From Wocania_A spongiicola (GTDB taxonomy: Bacteria; Bacteroidota; Bacteroidia; Flavobacteriales; Flavobacteriaceae), in contig NZ_JAMFLZ010000001.1 of assembly GCF_023502325.1 (NCBI RefSeq), positions 776,378 to 840,377 of the forward strand: 64,000 bases of DNA, given 5' to 3'. Made by a program: the position numbers and the translations under genes. Below the pieces are notes generated by a model. It was not told the DNA's origin and did not search any database. It saw only the letters and a program-made list of their open reading frames with translations. Positions 33,240 to 42,201 of the stretch are shown one piece after another; positions within the stretch are counted from its first letter, which is position 1, and each line of letters starts with the position of its first letter.

Positions 33240-34475
33240 ATGAAGAAAGGAATATTGCTATTAATAGGGTTTGCCGTTTTTTTTAAAGTTGATGCTCAAA
33301 CAACAATAATACCGAATGATGATTCTAGAGTTATAACAACCGGACTTCCATTTGTTTTAATAGCCCCTGATGCACGCGCAGCATCCATGGGAGATATGGG
33401 TGTAGCAACATCAGTTGATGCATTTTCACAACAATGGAACCCATCAAAATATGTGTTTTCAGAAACTCAATCTGGTATTGGAGTAAGCTATACACCGTAC
33501 TTAAGTAAATTGGTTAACGATATCTTTTTAGGAAATGTCACCTATTTTAATCGATTGGATGAAAAAAGTTCATTTGCAGCTAGTTTTAAATATTTTTCGT
33601 TAGGAGATATTGAGTTTGTTCAAGATGAGTTTTCCGACGCTTTAATTCAAAGACCAAATGAGTTAACAATTGATGTATCATATGCTTTAAGATTAGCAGA
33701 TCAGTTTGCTATGTCTGTAGCTATGCGTTATTTACGTTCTGATTTAAGACTAGATACAGGAAATAATGATACAGCTGCTGCAAACACATTCGGAGTAGAT
33801 ATTTCTGGATTTTATCAAGGAGAAGAGGAAGCTTATAACGATTTTAACGGACGTTGGAGAATGGGCTTTGCTATTCAAAATATTGGACCAAAGTTTAAAT
33901 ATGATGAAGGCGGACAAGAAAATTTTCAGCCAACTATGTTACGTTTAGGAGCTGGGTTCGATTTTATATTTGATGATTACAATAAAATTGCTGTAACCGC
34001 TGAGGTTGGGAAGTTATTGGTGCCAACACCACCAATGTTAGGAGATGAGTATAATTATACAGATACTAATGGTAATGGAGTTTATGATGATGGTGTTGAT
34101 ACTTTAGGTAGCAAAACTCAAGATGATGTTATAATTAGCGGACAATCTCAAGATGTTAGCTTTTTATCTGGCATGTTTCAATCTTTTGGAGACGCTCCAG
34201 GTGGGTTTAGTGAAGAATTAAAAGAGTTTACTTGGTCTCTAGGTGCAGAGTATTTATATCAAGATTCTTTTGCCTTTAGAGCGGGTTATTTTAATGAAAG
34301 TGAAGAAAAGGGTGCGAGAAAATTTTTAGCACTCGGTGCAGGGTTTAAATACAATGTTGTTAATATAGATTTATCATACCTATTTTCAGCATCTAAAGTG
34401 CAAAGCCCTTTGGAGAACACGTTACGTTTTTCGTTAACATTTAATATTGGTGCCGAGACTTATAACGAGTTTTAA
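33240..34475 (+). CDS. porV: T9SS outer-membrane beta-barrel protein PorV
   Basis: 411 residues. Signal peptide (to about 20, ending VDAQ), then a FadL-like 14-strand barrel: FVLIAPDARAASMGDMGVATSVDAFSQQWNPSKYVF (37-72) is the diagnostic start, and alternating strands run to the end (VNIDLSYLFSA, TLRFSLTFNIG). PorV shuttles cargo from the SprA translocon to PorU. A calcium-like loop DTNGNGVYDDG sits at about 279-289. Co-transcribed with porU. A terminator follows at 34498. Confidence 0.94.
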   Translation: MKKGILLLIGFAVFFKVDAQTTIIPNDDSRVITTGLPFVLIAPDARAASMGDMGVATSVDAFSQQWNPSKYVFSETQSGIGVSYTPYLSKLVNDIFLGNVTYFNRLDEKSSFAASFKYFSLGDIEFVQDEFSDALIQRPNELTIDVSYALRLADQFAMSVAMRYLRSDLRLDTGNNDTAAANTFGVDISGFYQGEEEAYNDFNGRWRMGFAIQNIGPKFKYDEGGQENFQPTMLRLGAGFDFIFDDYNKIAVTAEVGKLLVPTPPMLGDEYNYTDTNGNGVYDDGVDTLGSKTQDDVIISGQSQDVSFLSGMFQSFGDAPGGFSEELKEFTWSLGAEYLYQDSFAFRAGYFNESEEKGARKFLALGAGFKYNVVNIDLSYLFSASKVQSPLENTLRFSLTFNIGAETYNEF

Positions 34476-34497
34476 TCAAAAGTTAAATAATTTTATA

Positions 34498-34529
34498 AAA
34501 AACTATTGTCATAAAGCAATAGTTTTTTT
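34498..34529 (+). terminator. Terminator after porV
   Basis: AAAAACTATTG / CAATAGTTTTT with the 8-base loop TCATAAAG and a T-run. It ends the porU-porV unit 43 bp before cdd. Confidence 0.8.
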
Positions 34530-34571
34530 GTTTATATTGGTATCATGATTTTATTCAACATTGTGTAGTTT

Positions 34572-35054
34572 ATGAAGGAAGTAAAAATTGAATCAACACT
34601 TTATGTCTTTGAAGACTTAAGTGAGTTGCCACAAGATGTTATAAAGTTAATGCATAAAGCCATAGAGGCAAGAGAAAAAGCCTATGCGCCATATTCAAGT
34701 TTTCACGTTGGTGCAGCAATTCTTTTAGATAATAATGAAATAATTACAGGAAGCAATCAAGAAAATGCTTCTTACCCATCAGGGTTATGTGCAGAACGAA
34801 CAGCTATTTACTATGCAGGAGCAAAATACCCAAAAGCAAAAATAATAAGAATGGCTATTACTGCCGGTTCTAAAAAAAATAAAACAACAAACCCTATTCC
34901 GCCATGTGGTGCCTGTCGACAAACTATTGCCGAATATGAAGTAAAGCAAGACACACCAATTGAAATTTATTTTATGGGAGAAACAGGCAAAGTAGCAAAA
35001 TCTAATTCATTGGCAAATTTGTTGCCATTAGTGTTCGATAAATCTGTGCTATAA
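34572..35054 (+). CDS. cdd: Cytidine deaminase
   Basis: 160 residues, homotetramer type. It converts cytidine or deoxycytidine to uridine forms in pyrimidine salvage. Zinc site: Cys73-x-Glu75 in CAERTAI (Glu75 the proton shuttle) and Cys112/Cys115 in PPCGACRQ. Substrate loop YSSFHVGAAIL (41-51). The N-terminus is about 20 residues longer than the Bacillus enzyme, usual in Bacteroidota. It lies between porV and pdhA, each with its own control signals. Confidence 0.94.
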   Translation: MKEVKIESTLYVFEDLSELPQDVIKLMHKAIEAREKAYAPYSSFHVGAAILLDNNEIITGSNQENASYPSGLCAERTAIYYAGAKYPKAKIIRMAITAGSKKNKTTNPIPPCGACRQTIAEYEVKQDTPIEIYFMGETGKVAKSNSLANLLPLVFDKSVL

Positions 35055-35107
35055 CGTTTTCGTTTAAAATTTACTATTTTCAGCTTTTTCATTAATGACT
35101 AAAGTAT

Positions 35108-35115
35108 TACTTTTG
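35108..35115 (+). promoter_or_regulatory. -7 box TACTTTTG upstream of pdhA
   Basis: An exact TAnnTTTG, 28 bp before ATG 35144. No TTG at -33 was found. Confidence 0.5.
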
Positions 35116-35143
35116 TTATTCGTTTATTAAATTAACGCTAGCA

Positions 35144-36142
35144 ATGCAAAAAATAACTAAGGAAGTATACCTCAAATGGTATGAAGATATGTTGTTCTGG
35201 AGAAAGTTTGAGGACAAATTAGCTGCAGTATATATTCAACAAAAAGTAAGAGGGTTTCTTCATTTATATAATGGTCAAGAGGCTGTTTTAGCAGGTGCTT
35301 TACATGCTATGGATTTGACTAAAGATAAAATGATTACGGCTTATCGTAACCACGTACAACCTATTGGTATGGGGGTAGATCCTAAACGTGTTATGGCAGA
35401 ACTTTACGGGAAAGCTACAGGAACATCTCAAGGTTTAGGAGGTTCAATGCATATATTCTCTAAAGAGCATCGCTTTTATGGAGGGCATGGTATTGTAGGC
35501 GGACAAATTCCTTTAGGAGCTGGTATTGCTTTTGGAGATAAATATCATGATAGTGATGCTGTAACATTATGCTGTTTTGGTGATGGTGCTGCGAGACAAG
35601 GCTCGTTACATGAAACTTTTAATTTAGCAATGCTTTGGAATTTACCAGTAGTGTTTGTTTGCGAAAATAACGGCTATGCCATGGGTACATCAGTTGAGCG
35701 TACAGCAAATCATACCGATGTTTGGAAACTAGGTAAAGGTTACGAAATGCCTTGTGGGCCAGTTGATGGAATGAATCCTATAAAAGTTGCTGAAGCTTTT
35801 GATGAAGCTATTCAAAGAGCGCGTAAAGGTGGAGGGCCAACATTTTTAGAACTTAAAACATATCGCTATAGAGGGCATTCAATGAGTGATGCACAGCATT
35901 ATAGAACTAAGGATGAAGTTGAAGAATACAAGAAAATAGACCCTATTACACAAGTGAAAGATATTATTCTTGAAAAGAAATATGCTACAGAAGCAGACAT
36001 CAAAGTAATTGATAAACGTGTTAAAGACTTAGTTTCTGAATGCGAAAAGTTTGCAGAAGAATCTCCATTCCCTGACAAGAATGTGATGTATGATGTTGTT
36101 TACGAACAAGAAGATTATCCATTTATTCAACATAAAATATAA
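35144..36142 (+). CDS. pdhA: Pyruvate dehydrogenase E1 component, alpha subunit
   Basis: 332 residues. Thiamine-diphosphate-dependent decarboxylation of pyruvate, as alpha2-beta2 with E1-beta. Visible: FLHLYNGQEAVLAG, GGSMHIFSKEHRFYGGHGIVGGQIPLGAG, the ThDP motif GDGAARQGSLHETFNLAMLW...CENN (about 145-178), and the phosphorylation-loop-like YRYRGHSMSDAQHYR. The E2 gene follows by 3 bases, but no E1-beta gene is nearby, so beta must be encoded elsewhere. This split is, to my knowledge, usual in Flavobacteriaceae. Confidence 0.94.
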   Translation: MQKITKEVYLKWYEDMLFWRKFEDKLAAVYIQQKVRGFLHLYNGQEAVLAGALHAMDLTKDKMITAYRNHVQPIGMGVDPKRVMAELYGKATGTSQGLGGSMHIFSKEHRFYGGHGIVGGQIPLGAGIAFGDKYHDSDAVTLCCFGDGAARQGSLHETFNLAMLWNLPVVFVCENNGYAMGTSVERTANHTDVWKLGKGYEMPCGPVDGMNPIKVAEAFDEAIQRARKGGGPTFLELKTYRYRGHSMSDAQHYRTKDEVEEYKKIDPITQVKDIILEKKYATEADIKVIDKRVKDLVSECEKFAEESPFPDKNVMYDVVYEQEDYPFIQHKI

Positions 36143-36145
36143 GCT

Positions 36146-37762
36146 ATGGCAATAGTAGTAAATATGCCGCGTTTAAGCGATACCATGGAAGAAGGAACCG
36201 TAGCGGCTTGGTTAAAAAAAGTTGGTGATAAAGTTGAAGAAGGCGATATTTTAGCCGAAATAGAAACCGATAAAGCCACTATGGAGTTTGAGTCATTCAA
36301 CGAAGGAACTTTACTTCATATTGGTGTACAAGAAGGTGAAACTACTAAGGTTGATGAGCTATTAGCAATAATTGGAGATAAAGATGAAGATATTTCTGGG
36401 CTATTAAACGGGAATACAGAAGTTGCTAAATCTGATGTAATTCCAGAAGTAAAAGATGAGCCTAAGGACGTTTCAGATGTTGACTTTACTGAAGAAGTAA
36501 AGCAAGACTTGCCAGAAGGTGTTATAGTTGTAACCATGCCACGATTAAGTGATACCATGGAAGAAGGAACCGTAGCAACTTGGTTAAAAAAGGTAGGTGA
36601 TACTGTTGAAGAAGGCGATATTTTAGCCGAAATAGAAACTGATAAAGCCACTATGGAATTTGAATCTTTCCAATCTGGTACTTTATTGGAAGTTGGATTA
36701 CAAGAAGGAGAATCTGCGAAAGTAGATGCTCTATTAGCAATTATAGGTCCAGCAGGAACAGATGTTTCTGGTGTGGCTGCCAATTTCTCGACAACATCTT
36801 CTGCTGATAAAAAAGATGAAGCTCCCAAGACTGAAGCTGAAAAGGAAACACCTAAAGTTACTACTACAACTGAATCAAAAGCTCCAACTCCAACTCCAAT
36901 TACAGAGAACGGGCGTTTATATGTATCACCTCTTGCTAAGAAATTAGCTGAAGAAAAAGGAATTAACTTAACTAAAGTAAAAGGTACTGGTGAAAACGGA
37001 CGTATAGTTAAGCGAGATATTGAAAATTACGAACCAGCAGCTTCTGGAGCATCAGTTGGTAAATTTGTCCCTACAGGTCAAGAAGATTTTGATGATGTTA
37101 CTAATTCGCAAATGCGTAAAGCCATAGCTAAAGCATTAACAAACTCTAAATTCACGGCACCGCATTATTATTTAAGTGTGGAGTTTGATATGGAGAATGC
37201 TATAGCGTTCCGTGCACAATTCAACTCAATACCAGATACTAAAATCTCATACAACGATATTGTTGTTAAGGCCTGTGCTTTAGCTTTAAAACAACATCCA
37301 CAAGTAAACTCTCAGTGGTTTGCAGATAAAATGCGCTTAAACAACCACGTACACATTGGTGTTGCAGTTGCTGTGCCAGATGGTTTAGTTGTACCGGTTG
37401 TTAGGTTTGCTAACGAACAAAGTTTACCTCAAATTGGGGCAGCGGTTAAAGACCTTGCAGGAAAAGCTAGAAACAAAAAATTAACACCTGCAGAAATGGA
37501 AGGTAGTACATTTACAGTTTCTAACTTAGGGATGTTTGGTATAGACACATTCACATCTATTATTAACCAACCAAACTCGGCTATTCTTTCTGTTGGGAAT
37601 ATTGTAGAAAAGCCAGTAGTTAAAAATGGGCAAATTGTGGTTGGAAATACTATGAAATTATCTTTAGCTTGTGACCACAGAACAGTTGATGGTGCTACTG
37701 GAGCTCAATTTCTCCAAACATTAAAAGGGTACATTGAAAACCCAGTTACTATGTTAGTATAA
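36146..37762 (+). CDS. pdhC: Pyruvate dehydrogenase E2 (dihydrolipoamide acetyltransferase), two lipoyl domains
   Basis: 538 residues. Two near-identical lipoyl domains (about 3-78 and 130-205) each carry the target Lys in ETDKATMEF (K43 and K167). A Pro/Thr-rich linker follows, then the peripheral-subunit-binding domain (about 255-292, VSPLAKKLAEEKGINLTKVKGTG) and the catalytic domain (about 310-538) ending with His511 in LACDHRTVDGATG. It transfers acetyl to CoA and forms the complex core. The two lipoyl domains are also very similar in DNA, suggesting a recent duplication or gene conversion. Co-transcribed with pdhA. A terminator follows. Confidence 0.94.
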   Translation: MAIVVNMPRLSDTMEEGTVAAWLKKVGDKVEEGDILAEIETDKATMEFESFNEGTLLHIGVQEGETTKVDELLAIIGDKDEDISGLLNGNTEVAKSDVIPEVKDEPKDVSDVDFTEEVKQDLPEGVIVVTMPRLSDTMEEGTVATWLKKVGDTVEEGDILAEIETDKATMEFESFQSGTLLEVGLQEGESAKVDALLAIIGPAGTDVSGVAANFSTTSSADKKDEAPKTEAEKETPKVTTTTESKAPTPTPITENGRLYVSPLAKKLAEEKGINLTKVKGTGENGRIVKRDIENYEPAASGASVGKFVPTGQEDFDDVTNSQMRKAIAKALTNSKFTAPHYYLSVEFDMENAIAFRAQFNSIPDTKISYNDIVVKACALALKQHPQVNSQWFADKMRLNNHVHIGVAVAVPDGLVVPVVRFANEQSLPQIGAAVKDLAGKARNKKLTPAEMEGSTFTVSNLGMFGIDTFTSIINQPNSAILSVGNIVEKPVVKNGQIVVGNTMKLSLACDHRTVDGATGAQFLQTLKGYIENPVTMLV

Positions 37763-37805
37763 TATATACCATCCTGAATTTAATTCAGAATTTTATAAAA
37801 AAATT

Positions 37806-37840
37806 AAAAACCTGTTTCATTAATTTGAAACAGGTTTTTT
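37806..37840 (+). terminator. Terminator after pdhC
   Basis: AAAAACCTGTTTCA / TGAAACAGGTTTTT, loop TTAATT, T-run. A near copy (loop and one stem base changed) lies at 42698-42734 at the other end of the accessory block. Confidence 0.88.
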
Positions 37841-37861
37841 GTTTTTAAATAAGCGATTTAA

Positions 37862-37877
37862 CTACCCAAAGGGGTAG
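37862..37877. promoter_or_regulatory. Operator CTACCC-AAAG-GGGTAG upstream of the sensor kinase
   Basis: A perfect 6-bp palindrome with a 4-base spacer. It ends 23 bp before the -7-like box TACATTTA (37901-37908) and 56 bp before ATG 37934. The same palindrome, at the same distances, is found at 40459-40474. Its centre would be near -42, the usual place for a NarL-type activator. No TTG -33 is present, as expected of an activated promoter. Confidence 0.7.
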
Positions 37878-37900
37878 GTGATTTCTTTTTTTTGTTTTTG

Positions 37901-37908
37901 TACATTTA
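37901..37908 (+). promoter_or_regulatory. -7-like box TACATTTA for the kinase-regulator operon
   Basis: Seven of eight positions of TAnnTTTG. It implies a leader of about 22 bases, equal to that deduced for 40530. Confidence 0.5.
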
Positions 37909-37933
37909 GGTTTTTCGAAATAGTAAGTCATAT

Positions 37934-39808
37934 ATGAAAATCGTTTTAATAATAGCACTACCTCTTTTTTGTTTTTTTACAGGTTTTGCCGTTGCACAAA
38001 ATGATTGCGATTGTAATTTTGAGGATTATAAAGAGAAAATAAATATAATAAACAATAGGGATTCTTTAGAGGTTTCAAAGCTAGCAGATCAACTAAAAAG
38101 TACAAAAATACCAGCATGTATATTTAAAAGCTTAGAGTTAGAGTTTAAGCTTTATTTGGCTCAATTGAAATTAGAGAAGTCCCATGAAGCTTTAAATAAA
38201 CTTGAAGAATTTTCAGCTAAAACTAAATGTGAAAATCAATTTAAGTTTAGTATTTATTTAAACAAAGTAAGATATTTTAAGTTAACTAATGACTACGAAA
38301 GGCTATCAGATTTTGCTTTTAAAGCCTTGAAGAAAGCTGAAGAGCTAAAAGATTCTGATAAAGAAATTGAAGCTATAAAAAAAGTTGTGTATTTATTCAC
38401 AAGGATGAATGAGGACGCCAAAAATTGGGATTATATTAAGCGAGCTCAAAAACTAATCTTTAAAGAGCAAGAGTTTATCCAGTCTATTAAAAATTATCGA
38501 TGGTTGGCTTATGAGTATGAAAAAAAATATACAAGCACAGGGCGAAAATCACTACTTGATTCTGTATTTATCTTTGCAGAGCAATCTAAAAGAGGCGCTT
38601 TAAAATTAAAAATGCATGATGAATTAGCACAATCATATCGTGCTTTGGAAGCTTATTCATATCATAAAGGAGAAGCTAGGAATGCTTTGAGGTTTATAGA
38701 TTCGGCAATATATTTTGCTGAAAGAATTAAGGGGTCAAAAAATCTAAGCGGCCTCTATTTATCAAAGTCATGGGATCATTTAGATTTAGGTGAAAATGAA
38801 TTAGCTGTTAAATGGATGGATACCTCTTTTGCAAAAATTGTTTCTAACGATGTTGCTGGTTTAATGATGCAGCATCTAGATGCTTCAGATCTTTATGAAC
38901 AGGCTGGTAGATTGGATAAAGCCTATAAGAGTTTTAGGATATATACAAAAATGAAAGACAGTATCTTTAATACAGAGAGAGTAGAAGTTATAAATGAATT
39001 AGAAACAAAATATAAAACAGAACTTAAAGAAGCTCAAATTAAAAAACTTATTGTTTTATTAGTAATTGCATCACTTGTTATAGTTTGCATTGTTTTAGTT
39101 GGAAGTATGATCCAATTGAGAAAAACAAAACAAAAAAATCATGAACTAAAGCTGGCCTTTGAAAAACAGATAAAATTAGAGAAAGAACTATCTGATGTTA
39201 GAGACGAAATTGCTCAAGACTTCCATGACGATCTTGGAAACAAACTAGCAAGAATTTCATTGTTGTCAAATTTAATAAGCGGTGAAGTTTCAATAAGAAA
39301 CCCAAAAGTAAAATCAAAGATTCAGCAAATTAGCGAAGACGCGAATGGGCTTTATAAGGGAACTAGAGATTTTATATTTTCTTTAAAATCTAATAGTAAT
39401 TATTTAGAAGAAGTTACCACATACTTATCGGATTTTGGTGGAGATATGTTTGATAAGACCAAGGTTAAGTTTGTTGTAAATAAAAATATCTCAAATAATA
39501 TAAAATTACCTTACCATTGGAGTAAACAGCTTATTTTTATTTTTAAAGAAGCACTTACTAATGCCTTAAAACATTCAAAGAGTCGTATGGTTGCGCTTTC
39601 ATTTAATTATAATGACCAAGAACTAGTAATTATTTGTGAAGATGATGGTATGGGAGTTTTAGAGAGCGATTTAGAATCTTTAAATGGGTTGTCTCACATG
39701 AAAGCTAGGGCAAATAAAATAGATTGTCAACTTACTATTAATTCTAGTATTGGAAAAGGTACTACTATAATATTCAAAGGTAAATTAAAAGAAAATTCAA
39801 TTGAATAA
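37934..39808 (+). CDS. TPR-containing NarL/DegS-type sensor histidine kinase
   Basis: 624 residues. Signal peptide (to about 21), then a short Cys-rich start (NDCDCNF) and a periplasmic helical TPR-like domain (about 40-345). One membrane helix (about 371-393, LIVLLVIASLVIVCIVLVGSMI) is followed by a HisKA_3 dimerisation helix with phospho-acceptor His431 (QDFHDDLGNKLARI) and a HATPase domain (KEALTNALKHSKS, CEDDGMGV, GLSHMKARA, GKGTTI). It resembles DegS/NreB-type kinases pairing with LuxR/NarL regulators. The partner starts at its stop codon (TAATG). Shares a TPR-TM-kinase plan with the product of 7891 but has a different catalytic class. Confidence 0.9.
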   Translation: MKIVLIIALPLFCFFTGFAVAQNDCDCNFEDYKEKINIINNRDSLEVSKLADQLKSTKIPACIFKSLELEFKLYLAQLKLEKSHEALNKLEEFSAKTKCENQFKFSIYLNKVRYFKLTNDYERLSDFAFKALKKAEELKDSDKEIEAIKKVVYLFTRMNEDAKNWDYIKRAQKLIFKEQEFIQSIKNYRWLAYEYEKKYTSTGRKSLLDSVFIFAEQSKRGALKLKMHDELAQSYRALEAYSYHKGEARNALRFIDSAIYFAERIKGSKNLSGLYLSKSWDHLDLGENELAVKWMDTSFAKIVSNDVAGLMMQHLDASDLYEQAGRLDKAYKSFRIYTKMKDSIFNTERVEVINELETKYKTELKEAQIKKLIVLLVIASLVIVCIVLVGSMIQLRKTKQKNHELKLAFEKQIKLEKELSDVRDEIAQDFHDDLGNKLARISLLSNLISGEVSIRNPKVKSKIQQISEDANGLYKGTRDFIFSLKSNSNYLEEVTTYLSDFGGDMFDKTKVKFVVNKNISNNIKLPYHWSKQLIFIFKEALTNALKHSKSRMVALSFNYNDQELVIICEDDGMGVLESDLESLNGLSHMKARANKIDCQLTINSSIGKGTTIIFKGKLKENSIE

Positions 39809-40431
39809 TGAAATATAAAGTCGTATTGATTGAAGATAATGTGCCTTTAAGAGAGGGCTTTGCAGAGGTAATAAAGGCTACTGAAAGTTTTGAGCTTACT
39901 AATTGTTATGATAACTGCGAAGAGGCTATTGATCGTTTACAATACGATAATGCTGATATTTTTTTAATGGATATAGAATTGCCAGGTATTGATGGTGTTG
40001 AAGGAACAAGGCTTATTAAAAAGGCATTGCCTAAAGCCAATATTATTATGGTTACAGTTTTTGAAAATTCAGATATTGTTTTTGAGGCTTTATGTGCTGG
40101 AGCATCAGGGTATTTAACAAAAAATATTAGCCCTGATGAGCTTATTGGGGCTCTCAATGAATCCGTTTCAGGTGGTGCACCAATGAGTATTAAAATAGCT
40201 AAAATGGTTGTTAGCTCTTTTCAAAGGCAACCTAGTAAAATAGAATTATCGCCTAGAGAAAAGGAAGTGCTATCTCAACTAGTTAAAGGAAATACTTATG
40301 ATAGTATAGCGGATCAATTGTTTATCAGTAAAAATACTATTAAATTTCATTTAAAGAATATCTATATAAAGCTTCAGGTTAACTCTAATATTGAAGCTGT
40401 TCAGAAAGCAAATAAGGAAAACCTGATTTAA
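39808..40431 (+). CDS. NarL/FixJ-type (LuxR HTH) response regulator
   Basis: 207 residues. Receiver (1-120) with E9-D10, phospho-acceptor Asp55 in IFLMDIELPG, Thr in IMVTVFENSD and Lys in YLTKNISPDE. LuxR/GerE helix-turn-helix at about 143-205 (LSPREKEVLSQLVKGNTYDSIADQLFISKNTIKFHLKNIY). The start overlaps the kinase stop by one base. Two identical palindromes, CTACCC-N4-GGGTAG, precede the kinase gene and the next gene at the spacing expected of an activator, so this protein is the likely binder at both. Confidence 0.93.
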   Translation: MKYKVVLIEDNVPLREGFAEVIKATESFELTNCYDNCEEAIDRLQYDNADIFLMDIELPGIDGVEGTRLIKKALPKANIIMVTVFENSDIVFEALCAGASGYLTKNISPDELIGALNESVSGGAPMSIKIAKMVVSSFQRQPSKIELSPREKEVLSQLVKGNTYDSIADQLFISKNTIKFHLKNIYIKLQVNSNIEAVQKANKENLI

Positions 40432-40458
40432 TCTCTTAAATATGCCAGTTTTTTACTT

Positions 40459-40474
40459 CTACCCTTTTGGGTAG
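40459..40474. promoter_or_regulatory. Operator CTACCC-TTTT-GGGTAG upstream of the ELWxxDGT surface protein
   Basis: Same palindrome as 37862-37877 with a different spacer sequence. It ends 22 bp before the -7-like box TACTTTTA (40497-40504) and 55 bp before ATG 40530. No other full CTACCC-N4-GGGTAG was noticed in the window. Confidence 0.7.
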
Positions 40475-40496
40475 TACACCCGTACATTCTCTATTC

Positions 40497-40504
40497 TACT
40501 TTTA
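40497..40504 (+). promoter_or_regulatory. -7-like box TACTTTTA
   Basis: Seven of eight matches to TAnnTTTG. It implies a leader of about 22 bases before ATG 40530. Confidence 0.5.
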
Positions 40505-40529
40505 CAGTAAACTTTTAAACCTATTTATT

Positions 40530-42173
40530 ATGAAGAAAACACTACTTTTTATGTTATTGCTGGCGTGCCCATTTATTTATGCTCAAAGTATCGTTAAGGA
40601 TATTAATTTTGGTTTTGCGGATGGAATGCCAACTTATGTTGTAAAAAACAGAATAGCTTTTGGAGGTAAGTTAATTTTTGCTGCAAAAGATATTACAAAT
40701 GGGATGGAGCTATGGGAGACTGATGGAACAAGTGCAGGAACAAGCTTAATAGGAGATTTTATATCAGGACCAAGTGATTCCAATCCTAACGGATTTCATA
40801 TATTCAACAACAAGGTATATTTTTCAGCAATTAGAAATCTTTCTCTTACTAAATATGAATTATATTCTACAGATGGAACTCCTAGCGGAACTATTAATTA
40901 CCCAGAGATTAGAAACGGTAATGGATCTGCATCTCCAAGGCTATTAACAACTTTTGGTAATACACTAGTTTTTAGTGCTAGACCATCTGCTTTTAATCAA
41001 CCAACTCCTTTTTACGGCGAAGAAGTTTTAGGTTTTGATGGAAACCCTTGGACAGGGGGCGGTGATCAAATAATGATAAAAGATATAAGCCCATCTGGAG
41101 GTAGCTCACCCGAAAATTATACGGTTTTAAATAATCTTCTATTTTTTTCTGCCGATAATATAACAAACGGAAGAGAGATATGGGTAAGCGATGGTACAAA
41201 TGCAGGTACTAACTTATTGCTTGATGTTAACTCTGGTCAAGCAGACTCCAACCCAGAAGACTTAATTGTTTTAAATAATAAGTTATATTTTACTGCTGAT
41301 GACGGAGTAAATGGAGGAAGAGAGCTTTGGATTTCAGATGGGACATCTGCTGGTACACAACGAATGAATGATTTAAACTCTATAGCAGGAGACTTAGATA
41401 ATCCAGAAAATCTTACTGTATTTAATAATGCACTTTATTTTACTGCAAATCATCCAAGTTTGGGGATAGAAATATTTAAACTGGGAGGAACATCTATTAC
41501 TAATTTAAAAAATATAGCTTCTGGTAGTAACCATAGTAATCCTTCAAATTTATTTGTATCAGGAAGCAGGCTTTATTTTTCAGCCAATGATAATGTTAAT
41601 GGAATAGAGTTATGGTCTTCAACTGGATTTTCTGCGACAACAAATATGGTAAAGAATATAAATACATCTCCTTCTTTTCCAGATAGTAATCCTAATGGTT
41701 TTACAGAATATAATGGCAAAGTATATTTTTCTGCAACTGACGGCACTAATGGGGTAGAACTTTGGGTGACAGACGGAACTAGTGTAGGAACTAGCATGGT
41801 AAGCAATATTAATCCTTCTGGAAGTAGTAGTCCAAGGGATTTGATTGTTGCTAATGATTTATTGTTTTTTTCAGCCAACAATGGATCTCAAGGTGTTGAA
41901 CTTTGGAAATATCAAGACCCTTTATTGTCAATCAACGATTTAGAATTAGAAAACAAAATTGCCTTATATCCAAATCCAACTTTAAAGCGGTTTTCAATAG
42001 AAAGCAAGCTTAAATTTAGCAAAATATCTGTTTTAGATATGCAGGGAAAAACAATTAAAGTATTTGATGAAAATATAGAGGAGTATAATGTTGAAAATTT
42101 AACATCTGGACTTTATTTTATAAATATTAAAACAGAAAAAGGACAAGTAACAAAAAAACTTATAAAAGAATAA
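40530..42173 (+). CDS. ELWxxDGT-repeat surface protein with T9SS type A sorting domain
   Basis: 547 residues from ATG 40530. The upstream extension to TTG 40467 runs through the operator and promoter and is rejected. Signal peptide MKKTLLFMLLLACPFIYAQ. The body is a series of about eight 45-55-residue units with the signature E-[LI]-W-x-x-D-G-T-x-x-G-T (ELWETDGTSAGT, EIWVSDGTNAGT, ELWISDGTSAGT, ELWVTDGTSVGT) alternating with LYFSANDxxNG blades, so a beta-propeller-like fold is likely. C-terminal about 75 residues (KIALYPNPTLKRFSIES, SGLYFINIKTEKGQ, KKLIKE) are a T9SS type A CTD. Probable adhesin or surface-layer protein. Controlled, by inference, by the upstream NarL-type regulator. Confidence 0.88.
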   Translation: MKKTLLFMLLLACPFIYAQSIVKDINFGFADGMPTYVVKNRIAFGGKLIFAAKDITNGMELWETDGTSAGTSLIGDFISGPSDSNPNGFHIFNNKVYFSAIRNLSLTKYELYSTDGTPSGTINYPEIRNGNGSASPRLLTTFGNTLVFSARPSAFNQPTPFYGEEVLGFDGNPWTGGGDQIMIKDISPSGGSSPENYTVLNNLLFFSADNITNGREIWVSDGTNAGTNLLLDVNSGQADSNPEDLIVLNNKLYFTADDGVNGGRELWISDGTSAGTQRMNDLNSIAGDLDNPENLTVFNNALYFTANHPSLGIEIFKLGGTSITNLKNIASGSNHSNPSNLFVSGSRLYFSANDNVNGIELWSSTGFSATTNMVKNINTSPSFPDSNPNGFTEYNGKVYFSATDGTNGVELWVTDGTSVGTSMVSNINPSGSSSPRDLIVANDLLFFSANNGSQGVELWKYQDPLLSINDLELENKIALYPNPTLKRFSIESKLKFSKISVLDMQGKTIKVFDENIEEYNVENLTSGLYFINIKTEKGQVTKKLIKE

Positions 42174-42201
42174 AAAATATTAACCCCCAAATTTAAATAT
42201 T

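Noticed and set aside
36316..36828. 170-codon reverse-strand ORF within the E2 gene
   Set aside because: Antisense to the lipoyl domains and linker; Ser/Thr-rich shadow with no independent support.
40467..40529. TTG start 63 bases upstream for the ELWxxDGT protein
   Set aside because: The stretch contains the operator and -7 box; ATG 40530 begins a proper signal peptide.
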